A DNA stretch of 64,000 nt from NCBI GenBank assembly GCA_039028635.1, contig JBCCHV010000034.1, forward strand, positions 1-64,000. The letters run 5' to 3'. Numbering within the stretch: position 1 is the stretch's first letter; each line of letters starts with the position of its first letter. A model generated the notes under the pieces. That model did no database searches and had not been told where the DNA came from. It worked only from the letters and a program-made list of their open reading frames with translations. This stretch comes from Acidobacteriota bacterium. Its GTDB lineage: Bacteria > Acidobacteriota > Thermoanaerobaculia > Multivoradales > JBCCEF01. Positions 6,412 through 14,075 of this stretch are shown here, piece by piece. The translations under genes and the position numbers were made by a program.

Positions 6412-9400
6412 AGAGGCTGTGCTGGATTGCCGCTGGGGCTTGGATTCTCGCTTCGGCAGCGTGGGCCGGGGAGGCGACCTGGACCGATCGGGACGGTGAG
6501 CCGGTGCTTTGGCCCGGTGAGCAACCGGTCTCCTATTTCACCGACCGCAGCGGCCTCGGGGTGCTTTCCGCGGCCGAGGCCCGGCTTCTGATCGCCCGCT
6601 TGATGGAGCCCTGGCAGGCGGTCGCCGACTCGTCCTTTCGGTTCGAGCACCGAGGTACCCTCGACCAGGATGTCGACGAGAGCAACTTCGGGCTCTTCCT
6701 CGGCGCCGCCGGCGGTCAGAGTGCGCCGCGCGGGCAGAATGTCGTCGCTTTCGATGCCGATGGCCAGATCTTCGACACCCTGTTCGGCCAGGGGACCGGC
6801 ATCGTCGGATTCGTGGCGACCACCTTCGTCGACGATGGCAGCGGCGCCGTACCGCCCTCGGCGGAGATCGCCGAGGGCTCCCAGATCGTCGAGGCGACGG
6901 TGTTTCTGAATGGTCGCTTCATCGATGGCGTCCATGCGCCGGCGGAGGGCAATTTCGAGATTCCCTTTCCCGCCTTCGAGGCCGCGATCGTGCACGAGAT
7001 CGGCCACTTCGCCGGCCTCGGCCACACCCAGATCCACGGCCTCGGCTTCGCCCCTGAATCCGATCTTCCAGGGCTGACCACGCCGGTCGAGACGATGTTC
7101 CCTTTCATCCAGTCGAACGGTGATCAACGGACCCTCGAACGGGACGACCAGGTGACCCTGGCCCGGCTCTATCCCAGCCCCGCCTTCGAGGCCACCCAGG
7201 CCTGTGTGGCTGGCCGGGTCGTCGACCTCGATGGCAGCTCCGTGGCCGGTATCAACGTCGTCGCTCGAGCCGTTGGCGATGGCAGCGATGCCCTGTCCGG
7301 CGTGACCCGCGGAGGCGGCTACCGCCTCTGCGGCCTGCGTCCGGCCACCGAGTACCGGTTGCGGGTCGAGGAGATCGATGCCTTCCACACGCGGGGGAGT
7401 CGGGTCGGGCCCTTCTCGCCGCCGCGCGTGCTGCCGGGTCCGGCGGAGTACTGGAGCGGTGAGCAGGAAGGTCACCGCGAAGCTTCGGACCTCGCGGCGT
7501 CCTTCGTCCTTTCCGCCGGCGAGCTGCGAAGCGGCCTCGACATCTATCTCGAAGCGCAGTCCTTCGAAGTGCTCAATCAGCCGTTGCCGGGGCAGATCGG
7601 TCCCCTCGATCTGGTGATCGAGGATTTCGACGGCGACAGCCGCCGCGACCTGGTCGGAGCGCGCAGCGGCGCCCTCGGGGGAGAGCCGGGCAACGACCTG
7701 GTCTTCTATCGCGGCCTCGGCAGCGGTCTCTTCGCAGCACCGCGCCGGCTCGACCAGGTGCCGGGGATCTCGCAGGTCGAGCGTTTGCAACTCAATCCCG
7801 AGGAGGATCCGTTTCCGGATCTCGCCGTGGCCAGCGATGGCCTGACCCAGGTGCTCGGGTATCTGGGCGATGGCCAAGGCGGTTTCTCGGCCCCGCGGGT
7901 ACTCTTCCAGGCGCCTCTCGGAGCCGGCGAGAACCTGGTTTCCCTCGCCGCCGGCCGCTTCGACGACGACCCCCGCGACGATTTGCTCTTCCTGGTGCAG
8001 CGCCTCGACGAGTTCGGCCGGGCGGTCGATGCCACCGCCTACTCGTTGCTTGGCGACGGCCGCGGCAGTGTGTCGGTGGTGACCTCCCCCTTGCCCTTCG
8101 GCTGGACCCTCCAGCCGCAGCGCCACCGGCGGTTGGTCTTCGGGGCCTTCGCCGGCGACGCGGCTCTCGATGCCGCCTTCGTGGCGCGCAGCAGTCCCAC
8201 CCTCGACCGGCCGCCGGCGCTGTGGCTGCTGGTGGGCGATGGGGACGGCGGTTTCGCGCCGCGCGAAGTCTCCTTCGAGGACTACAGCTTCAGCCTTGGC
8301 CAGGGCTTGGCGGCGGCGGATTTCGATGGCGATGGTGCCGGCGATCTGGCGGTGGTCAACCTGTCACCGGTCGACGGTAGTCCCAACTACACCCGTAGCT
8401 GGATCGAGCTGATGCGCGGCGACGGCCAAGGGGACTTCCAGCCGGTGTCTCGCTACTGGGTCCCGGAGAGCCTGCAGGACGCCCTGGTGAGCGCCGATTT
8501 CGATGGCGATGGCGATGCCGATCTGGCGAGCGCCGGGCCCTTCTTCGGCCGGGGCCGTCCCGGGGCTCGCCTGACCATCGCCTACGGTGACGGCCAGGGA
8601 GGGATTCGCTCACGGGAGGTGATCAGCGGTCTCGCCGAGTTTCCCGGCGCCACGCCGGCTTCCCTCGCGGTCACCGAGCTCGATGGCGATGGAGCCCTCG
8701 ATCTGGTGGTCAGCTCCGCGGCCCTGGTGGGATTGAGCGATGACTTCGTGCCTCATCTCTCGGTTCTGATGCGACGTCCGACCGGCTGCCTGCCGTCGGC
8801 TCGGCACCTGTGCCTGGCCGGAGGGCGCTTTCGCGCCGAGGTGGTGTGGCGCGATCACGCGGGTCGGAGCGGCTCAGGCCGAGCCATGGCGATGACTCAC
8901 AACACCGGTGCCTTTTGGTTCTTCGATGCCGCCAATCCGGAGCTGATGGTCAAGGTGCTCGATGGCGCCGAGGCGAATCAGCGGTTCTGGGTCTTCTTCG
9001 GCTCTCTGACGGACGTCGCCTTCAGCCTGGTGGTGACCGACCTCGAGACCGGAGAGGTCCGTCGCTACGACAATCCTCGGGGCCGCCTGCAGGGCAGGGG
9101 CGATGCGGCGGCGTTCCGTGCCAGCGGCACTTTTCCGCCTCCGGCGCCGGCCGAGGCCGGGCCGGGGCCGAGGCCGGAGCTCTCCCTGCTGGGGGGGCGT
9201 TTCGAGGTGACGGCGGAGTTCGACCTGCCGGGTGAGGGATTGCGGCGCGCTTCGGCGAGCCCCTTGACGGACCAAGCCGGCACCTTCTGGGTATTCGACG
9301 ACAGCAACCTGGAGCTGATGGTCAAGCTGCTCGATGGACGCCCCGTCAATGGACACTTTTGGTTCTTCTATGGCTCCCTTTCGGGTCTCGACTTCAACCT

Positions 9401-9491
9401 GCGAGTCCGCGACACCCTGACCGGGGAGGTGCGCCTGTACGAAAGCCGGGCCGGCCAGCTGGTCAGCCGAGGGGACACCGTTGCCTTCTGA
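6408..9491 (+). CDS. Secreted metzincin with carboxypeptidase-regulatory, FG-GAP and paired C-terminal domains
   Basis: A 1027-residue exported protein. Signal peptide 1-20 (ends AWA). The catalytic domain carries HEIGHFAGLGH (196-206), the three-histidine metzincin zinc site of M10-like peptidases. Next is a small beta-sandwich of the carboxypeptidase regulatory type (VAGRVVDLDGSSVAGINV, about 267-320), then FG-GAP/VCBS propeller repeats with calcium-type loops (DFDGDGAGDL, DFDGDGDADL, ELDGDGALDL, roughly 400-790). Two homologous ~105-residue domains end the protein, each with GG-F-V and FWFF/FWVF followed by LMVK-LDG. The start is GTG overlapping the preceding stop. Probably an extracellular protease or adhesin; substrate unknown. 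Confidence 0.85.
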   Translation: MKRLCWIAAGAWILASAAWAGEATWTDRDGEPVLWPGEQPVSYFTDRSGLGVLSAAEARLLIARLMEPWQAVADSSFRFEHRGTLDQDVDESNFGLFLGAAGGQSAPRGQNVVAFDADGQIFDTLFGQGTGIVGFVATTFVDDGSGAVPPSAEIAEGSQIVEATVFLNGRFIDGVHAPAEGNFEIPFPAFEAAIVHEIGHFAGLGHTQIHGLGFAPESDLPGLTTPVETMFPFIQSNGDQRTLERDDQVTLARLYPSPAFEATQACVAGRVVDLDGSSVAGINVVARAVGDGSDALSGVTRGGGYRLCGLRPATEYRLRVEEIDAFHTRGSRVGPFSPPRVLPGPAEYWSGEQEGHREASDLAASFVLSAGELRSGLDIYLEAQSFEVLNQPLPGQIGPLDLVIEDFDGDSRRDLVGARSGALGGEPGNDLVFYRGLGSGLFAAPRRLDQVPGISQVERLQLNPEEDPFPDLAVASDGLTQVLGYLGDGQGGFSAPRVLFQAPLGAGENLVSLAAGRFDDDPRDDLLFLVQRLDEFGRAVDATAYSLLGDGRGSVSVVTSPLPFGWTLQPQRHRRLVFGAFAGDAALDAAFVARSSPTLDRPPALWLLVGDGDGGFAPREVSFEDYSFSLGQGLAAADFDGDGAGDLAVVNLSPVDGSPNYTRSWIELMRGDGQGDFQPVSRYWVPESLQDALVSADFDGDGDADLASAGPFFGRGRPGARLTIAYGDGQGGIRSREVISGLAEFPGATPASLAVTELDGDGALDLVVSSAALVGLSDDFVPHLSVLMRRPTGCLPSARHLCLAGGRFRAEVVWRDHAGRSGSGRAMAMTHNTGAFWFFDAANPELMVKVLDGAEANQRFWVFFGSLTDVAFSLVVTDLETGEVRRYDNPRGRLQGRGDAAAFRASGTFPPPAPAEAGPGPRPELSLLGGRFEVTAEFDLPGEGLRRASASPLTDQAGTFWVFDDSNLELMVKLLDGRPVNGHFWFFYGSLSGLDFNLRVRDTLTGEVRLYESRAGQLVSRGDTVAF

Positions 9492-9547
9492 GCTACCACC
9501 CGCCGGCACTGGCCGTCGCGTACGGCCACGGCCGTGCTGCGGCGGCA

Positions 9548-9573
9548 CGGCTCCCGAAAGTGTCGGGAGCCTT
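9548..9573 (+). terminator. Rho-independent terminator after the metzincin gene
   Basis: GGCTCCCGA and TCGGGAGCC form a perfect 9-bp stem with loop AAGTG, followed by TTT, 57 bases past the stop codon. Confidence 0.65.
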
Positions 9574-9979
9574 TGCCCAATGCGAACCCTCTCGGCGGAT
9601 TGGTTGCCGGGCGGCGAAGCCCATAGCTGTAGCCTTCGAGTGCTTCTCGGTGACCCTGGAGAGTGAGGCGAAGGGGTTGCCGCCGGTTGTTGCGATTGGT
9701 CCTGATCGTCGCCATCGAGCCTGAGAAGTGAGCCTCGGGCGGTGAGCTCCGGGACACCCCTGCGGAGGGGGTGATCCCGCGGCCTGCCGTCCTCTTCCAC
9801 CGGAGCCCCTTCCGCTACGGTGCGGGCCCTTCGCCCGACCCCCATCTCCAAATCCTTCGAGCAGATTTTTCGCAATCAGCGAATCACTGAGATCCGCTGT
9901 ACTTTTCGAGTTTTGAACCACGGTTCGGACCGCGGCACCGAGGGGGTGCCGTCGGGGTCGACCTTGATTGGAGGATGAG
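9574..9979. other. Gene-free 400-base leader region
   Basis: No convincing coding frame on either strand. The last ~90 bases are less GC-rich (stretch with CAGATTTTTCGCAATCAGCG) and probably hold the promoter of the repeat-protein gene. Short GC-rich inverted pieces suggest RNA structure, but nothing matches a riboswitch I know well. Confidence 0.35.
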
Positions 9980-10558
9980 ATGAAGAGAATCGCCCATGGA
10001 AGCCTCGCTGCCCTTCTGACTTTGACCGTCGTCACGCCCTGTTTCGCCAGCTCGCCGAGCAGCTTCTCGCAGTCCATCGGTGCCTGGCTCGCGGACTTGT
10101 TCGCGCGCTTCGATCGCCCGGCGGCCGGGAAGGTGTTCGAGGAGCGCAGCGAGCACGGCCCGCGCATCGACCCCAATGGCCGCTCAGCGGCCATCGAGCA
10201 CGGTCCGCGCATCGATCCCAACGGCGAGCACCTGGCCGGAGATCACGGTCCGCGCATCGATCCCAATGGGGTCGCGGCGCATAGTGAGCATGGCCCGCGG
10301 GTGGATCCCAATGGCATTTACCGGTTCGATGGTCACGGGCCTCGGGTCGATCCCAACGGTCTCTCGGCGACCAGCGAGCACGGTCCCCGCATCGATCCGA
10401 ATGGCCGCTTTCTGATCGGAGATCACGGTCCGCGAGTCGATCCCAATGGTCTCTCGGCGGCAAGTGAGCATGGACCTCGGATCGATCCCAACGGCCAGTC
10501 TCTGGCCGATGACCACGGTCCGCGGGTCGACCCCAACGGCCGTCAGCGTCGCAAGTAG
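9980..10558 (+). CDS. Secreted protein of nine HGPR(I/V)DPNG repeats
   Basis: A 192-residue exported protein. A signal peptide (1-23, ending CFA) is followed by a short amphipathic segment (30-58) and then nine units with an exact 15-residue period (59-192). Each begins HGPRIDPNG or HGPRVDPNG and ends with six variable residues that tend to finish in acidic pairs (SE, GD, DD). The C-terminus is basic (RQRRK). GGAGG with 5-base spacing selects the ATG at 9980 over an upstream TTG. No known family comes to mind; the conserved His/Arg/Asp pattern could bind metal or a surface, or the units could be excised as peptides (both speculative). Confidence 0.8.
   Translation: MKRIAHGSLAALLTLTVVTPCFASSPSSFSQSIGAWLADLFARFDRPAAGKVFEERSEHGPRIDPNGRSAAIEHGPRIDPNGEHLAGDHGPRIDPNGVAAHSEHGPRVDPNGIYRFDGHGPRVDPNGLSATSEHGPRIDPNGRFLIGDHGPRVDPNGLSAASEHGPRIDPNGQSLADDHGPRVDPNGRQRRK
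10154..10555 (+). repeat. Nine 45-bp in-frame coding repeats
   Basis: Tandem 45-bp units encode the HGPRxDPNG repeats. The DNA of the conserved nine codons varies mainly at third positions while the protein core is held, so selection acts on the peptide. The last unit is 14 codons. Confidence 0.9.
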
Positions 10559-10572
10559 GTCACCGTCGGCGA

Positions 10573-10601
10573 CTCGAGGCGTCCTTGCTGGGCGCCTCGA
10601 G
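10573..10601. terminator. Hairpin between convergent genes
   Basis: CTCGAGGCG and CGCCTCGAG pair perfectly around an 11-base loop, 15 bases past the repeat-protein stop and 52 bases past the stop of the facing TPR gene. There is no T tract, so intrinsic termination is uncertain. Confidence 0.4.
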
Positions 10602-10652
10602 CTCGGCGCGGTCAGGTTCTCCGGTGGTTGAGGAGCTGGGCCCTGGTGATCG

Positions 10653-11957
10653 CTACGGCGATCTGCCGTCGATCTGGCGTGCCTTCTCGAGAGCCGTCGC
10701 CAGCAGGGCCGTGCTCGCGGTGACCTCTTGCAGCTCGGCCTGGGACCACAGCTTGGCGGCCGCCAGGCTTTCGCGCTCGACGCCGAGCTGGGTCAGGAGC
10801 TGGGTGGTTTCGGCGGCTTCCCGGCGGAGTTGGGAACGATCACCGAGGGCGGCCCAGCAGACCGCCAGATCGAGCCCGACGAGGGCGACCTCGTAGGGCA
10901 GGTCGGCGGCGAGGAACTCCTGCTTGAGATCCTGCAGGGTAGTGGCCGCCGCGCGGTGGTCTTCGACCTCGACCTGGAAGCGCGCCACGGTCCAGATCAT
11001 GCGCAGGTGATCGAGGGCCGGCGCGCCGAGGCGGTACACCGGCAGGGCGCGCTGAGCGAGGCTCAGGGCTTCCTGGGTCCTGCCCATCTGAGCGGTGTAG
11101 TAGATCAAGCCTTCGAGGGCGATGAACTTGAGCCGTCGATCGCCGAGGTCTTCGCTGAGATCGAGGGCGGCGACGCTCGAACGGAAGGCGCGGTCGATAT
11201 CTCCCTGCTCCGAGTACAGGGCGGCGAGCTGGAGCAGCGCCCGTGCAGTGCCTTCGAGGTTGGCGAAGCGGGCCTGCACCCGCACCGCTCGCTCGAGCAG
11301 CTCGATGGCGCGCTCGGGGCGGTCTTCGCAACGCTCGAAGGAGGCCACCAGGGAGTCGATCTCGGCGCCGGTCAAGGGATCGCTGCCTTCGCGGTCGAAG
11401 ATCCGGCGGGCCTTGCCGAGGGCACGGCGGGCCTCGACGTGGTCGCCGCAGATGCGCCAGAGATTGCCCAGGTCGGCCCAGGCGCGCGCTCGCGTCTCGC
11501 CGCAGGTGGCCGGGTCGAGGCGCTCGGCGACCAGCGTGGCGAGCTTGGCCAGACGCAGTGCTTCGTGGGGATCGTCGTGGCGCCGCTCGCGGCTGTGGCT
11601 GAGAAGAAGATCGCAGACGGCTCGCTGATGGGCGCGTCGCAGATTCGAAATCTTGAGCTCTTGATGGGCCGAAGGCAGGGCGAGGAGCTGGGCGACGAAG
11701 TCGGCGGCCTCGTCCTTCTGCTGACGCCAATGGGTCACCAGGTGGCGACTCTGGCCGATTGCTTTGGCCACCACGTCCTCCATCGACTGGAGGTTGTCTT
11801 CGCAGGGCGGCTGAAGCAACTCTTGCAGGCGCTGAGAGCAGGCCGTGCAGCCGTTGATCAGGTGTCGAATGGCGAGCCGGCGGTCGTCACGGCTAGCTTC
11901 TCCGGCAGCGAGCCGAGCGAGCTCGGCAAGAGGGTGTTGTGCAGCCAAAAGGGTCAA
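10653..11957 (-). CDS. TPR protein with an N-terminal His/Cys motif
   Basis: A cytoplasmic-looking protein of up to 434 residues. Near the N-terminus HLINGCTAC (32-40) resembles the zinc-binding HxnCxxC of ZAS anti-sigma factors, though with four rather than three residues between His and Cys. From about 150 onward it is a run of tetratricopeptide helices (ARAWADLGNLWRICGDHVEARRAL, ALLQLAALYSEQGDIDRA and similar). No DNA-binding domain or membrane segment is visible. The start is TTG at 11957 with GGGGAG only 2 bases away; a TTG three codons later would have 11-base spacing, so the exact start is open. Probably a regulator or scaffold; its facing neighbour is the HGPRxDPNG protein. Confidence 0.7.
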   Translation of the reverse strand: MTLLAAQHPLAELARLAAGEASRDDRRLAIRHLINGCTACSQRLQELLQPPCEDNLQSMEDVVAKAIGQSRHLVTHWRQQKDEAADFVAQLLALPSAHQELKISNLRRAHQRAVCDLLLSHSRERRHDDPHEALRLAKLATLVAERLDPATCGETRARAWADLGNLWRICGDHVEARRALGKARRIFDREGSDPLTGAEIDSLVASFERCEDRPERAIELLERAVRVQARFANLEGTARALLQLAALYSEQGDIDRAFRSSVAALDLSEDLGDRRLKFIALEGLIYYTAQMGRTQEALSLAQRALPVYRLGAPALDHLRMIWTVARFQVEVEDHRAAATTLQDLKQEFLAADLPYEVALVGLDLAVCWAALGDRSQLRREAAETTQLLTQLGVERESLAAAKLWSQAELQEVTASTALLATALEKARQIDGRSP

Positions 11958-12103
11958 GTCTCCCCACGCAACGGCGAAAAAATAACAAGCTTTCCCGCAG
12001 AGCCCGCCGGACTACGGCGTCCGCACAGCGCTCCTTGCGAAAGCAAAACAGCAATTGCCTTCCGGGGAACTTTCTTAGGGACGTTCGACCGGAACACACT
12101 GAA

Positions 12104-12133
12104 ACTATACCGGAAGGCGGTGCCGGTACCCAA
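12104..12133 (-). promoter_or_regulatory. Putative promoter of the TPR gene
   Basis: Minus-strand TTGGGT (12133-12128) and TATAGT (12109-12104) with 18-base spacing. It would give a leader of about 140 bases containing a short hairpin and an A/T run, which might act as an attenuator. Confidence 0.4.
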
Positions 12134-12176
12134 CCCGTGAGGGCCGAGAGGCAGAAAATTCGCGGTTCGACCGACC

Positions 12177-12998
12177 TCAGGCGAGCCAGCGGCGGTAGAG
12201 CTCCGGTCGCCGGTCGCGCAGGAAGAGACGACGCCCGGGCGACTCGGCACACTGGGAGAGCTCGCAATCGACCATCAAGAGGTCCTCCGCGCCGGCCTTG
12301 CCGCGGGCGAGAACCTGGCCCGTCGCGTCGACGGCGAAGGACTCGCCGGCGAAGGTCAGCCGGTCTTCGGCCCCGACGCGGTTGGCGAGGGCGGCGAAGT
12401 AGCCATTCTGAAAGGCCGCCGTGCGGACCTCGGCCTCGAACAGCCCTTCCGGCCACTCGCCGGCGGCACCGGCCTGGGGAATGACCACCAGCTCGGCCCC
12501 CGCCAGGGCGAGGGCGCGCATGTACTCGGGATAGTGGCGGTCGTAGCAGATCGCCACGCCGATGCGCCCGGCGCGCGTTTCGTAGACCGGCGCATCGCCA
12601 TCGCCGGGGTGGTAGTAGTCCTGCTCGTGGAAGCCCTCGTAGTCGGTGATGTGGGCCATTCGCGTGGTGCCCAGGTGGCGGCCGTCGGCGTCGAAGACCG
12701 GCGAGCTGTCGAAGGTGCGGCCCGCCGAGTCCACTTCGTAGAGGTTGAAGACCGTCACCAGCGAGAGCTCGCCGGCGCGCCGAGCGATCTGCTCCGTCGA
12801 GGGCCCGGGAATCGGCTCGGCGAGCTGCCGCGCGCCGGCGTCGCCACGACATTGCGGAAAGAAGCGGTCGAGAACCAGCTCCGGGAACACGATCAGGTCG
12901 GCGCCGCCGGCCTTGGCCTCCTCCATGGTGGCGAGAGCCTTGCGGAGGTTGGCGGCACGGTCGGGGCTGGCGGCGAGTTGGGCGAGGGCGAGGCGCAT
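12177..12998 (-). CDS. Nitrilase-superfamily carbon-nitrogen hydrolase, catalytic lysine replaced
   Basis: A 273-residue cytoplasmic protein resembling N-carbamoylputrescine amidase and beta-ureidopropionase in length and motifs. The glutamate (VFPEL, E40) and the cysteine nucleophile (ICYDRHYPEY, C151) are present, as is the second glutamate (FHEQDYYHPGD, E125). At the place of the usual catalytic lysine (family YRKMHI) this protein has TRMAHI, so Met114 sits where Lys is expected. Either a subfamily with a shifted lysine or a changed chemistry. It starts 5 bases after the DNMT2-like gene and is probably co-transcribed with it. Confidence 0.8.
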   Translation of the reverse strand: MRLALAQLAASPDRAANLRKALATMEEAKAGGADLIVFPELVLDRFFPQCRGDAGARQLAEPIPGPSTEQIARRAGELSLVTVFNLYEVDSAGRTFDSSPVFDADGRHLGTTRMAHITDYEGFHEQDYYHPGDGDAPVYETRAGRIGVAICYDRHYPEYMRALALAGAELVVIPQAGAAGEWPEGLFEAEVRTAAFQNGYFAALANRVGAEDRLTFAGESFAVDATGQVLARGKAGAEDLLMVDCELSQCAESPGRRLFLRDRRPELYRRWLA

Positions 12999-13003
12999 GG
13001 TCT

Positions 13004-13936
13004 CTAGTCTCCGTGGCGGTGGTCCGCGAGGCGGTGAGGTCGCGAGGGGGCGTCGAGGTCGAGGCCTTCGAGGCCGCCGAGAATCGCCCGGACCGGCGCG
13101 ATCGAAAGGCTGTTCCCGACCAGTTTCCAGGCTTTGCGGATGGCGAGCTCCTCGGGCAGGACGTAATCCGGTGGAAACCCCAGCAGGCTGAGGATCTCGC
13201 GCGGGGAGAAGCGTCGAACCCGCTCTCTCCGCCGCAGGTACGAGCCCGAGCGTACCGGGGATCGACCGTAGGCGGCGGTGAAGCAGGCGGTGATGGCCGA
13301 GGGATCCTCCTGGTCGACGATGTCGAGGGCCCCGGAGTAGTCCCGCAGCAGGCTCTCGGCGACGGCGAGCTCGGCGGAGTCGCCGTTGGACTGCAGGTGA
13401 TCGGCGAGAACCGACGGCGTCGGGATGAGCCGAGGAGGATTCAAGTCCTGGCCGCGAGCCGCCACCAAGTAGAACCGGGGGCGCCGATTGGGAACCCCCA
13501 GGCGGCTGGGGCAGAGGGTGGTTTGGAAGACTTCGTAGCCCGCCCGTTCGAGGGCGGCGAGGAGCCGCTGGCAGGCCCGAGATTCGGCGAACGGAGTGAC
13601 GTTTTCGAGACCGATGGCGGGTGGCAGCTCGCGCTCGATGAGCCCGATCAGGTGCAGCAGAGACTGACAGCGAGGGTCGTCGACGTCGCGGCCTCGGCCG
13701 CGCCGGGTGAAGGGCTGGCAGGGGGGCGAAAGCCACCACAGATCGGCGCGCCAGCGACGCAGATCGCGGGATCCGAGGGTCTCGAGATTGCGGGCGAGCG
13801 TCCGGTGGCGGGGGAAGTTGTGCTGGTAGACGGCGAGGGCCGGGCGGCTGAGGTCGACGGCCGCCACGATCTGGCCCTGCCGTCCCAGGGCGACGGCGGC
13901 GCCGCCGATGCCGCAATAGAGCTCGAGAACACGCAC
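13004..13936 (-). CDS. DNMT2/TRDMT1-type cytosine-5 methyltransferase
   Basis: A ~310-residue SAM-dependent methyltransferase. Motifs in order: LELYCGIGG (4-12, SAM site), SPPCQPFTRRG (70-80, Cys73 nucleophile), ENV (111-113), PNRRPRFYLVA (149-159), RRFSPREILSLLGFP (241-255) and KLVGNSLSI (271-279). The PPCQPFTR form and the CFT-x-x-YG motif (218-224, with GSYL after it) are hallmarks of DNMT2, which methylates C38 of tRNA-Asp (tRNA-Glu in a bacterial homologue), rather than of restriction methylases. No restriction endonuclease is nearby. I placed the start at the GTG in front of RVLELYCG; no Shine-Dalgarno is visible there. Confidence 0.85.
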   Translation of the reverse strand: MRVLELYCGIGGAAVALGRQGQIVAAVDLSRPALAVYQHNFPRHRTLARNLETLGSRDLRRWRADLWWLSPPCQPFTRRGRGRDVDDPRCQSLLHLIGLIERELPPAIGLENVTPFAESRACQRLLAALERAGYEVFQTTLCPSRLGVPNRRPRFYLVAARGQDLNPPRLIPTPSVLADHLQSNGDSAELAVAESLLRDYSGALDIVDQEDPSAITACFTAAYGRSPVRSGSYLRRRERVRRFSPREILSLLGFPPDYVLPEELAIRKAWKLVGNSLSIAPVRAILGGLEGLDLDAPSRPHRLADHRHGD

Positions 13937-14075
13937 AGGAGTTGGCAGTGGTCGGTTCGGAAGTGGTTGGCACTGCGCCCGCCGCCATCGGCGCTGCGCA
14001 ACGCAAATTCGAGTATATCGAGGCTTCCCTGGCGGTCGGCGGCGGGATACCCTTACCTGCGTTGAGGTTTCGACG

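Noticed and set aside
9574-9967. Glycine- or SAM-like riboswitch in the long leader
   Set aside because: Short matches (GAGAG, CGAAGGGG, GGCAACC on the other strand) occur, but the paired helices around them do not, and the downstream gene is not metabolic.
10154-10555. Regular 45-bp tandem repeat considered as a CRISPR array or minisatellite
   Set aside because: The repeats are in frame, lack unique spacers of constant length, and encode a signal-peptide protein with a good ribosome site.
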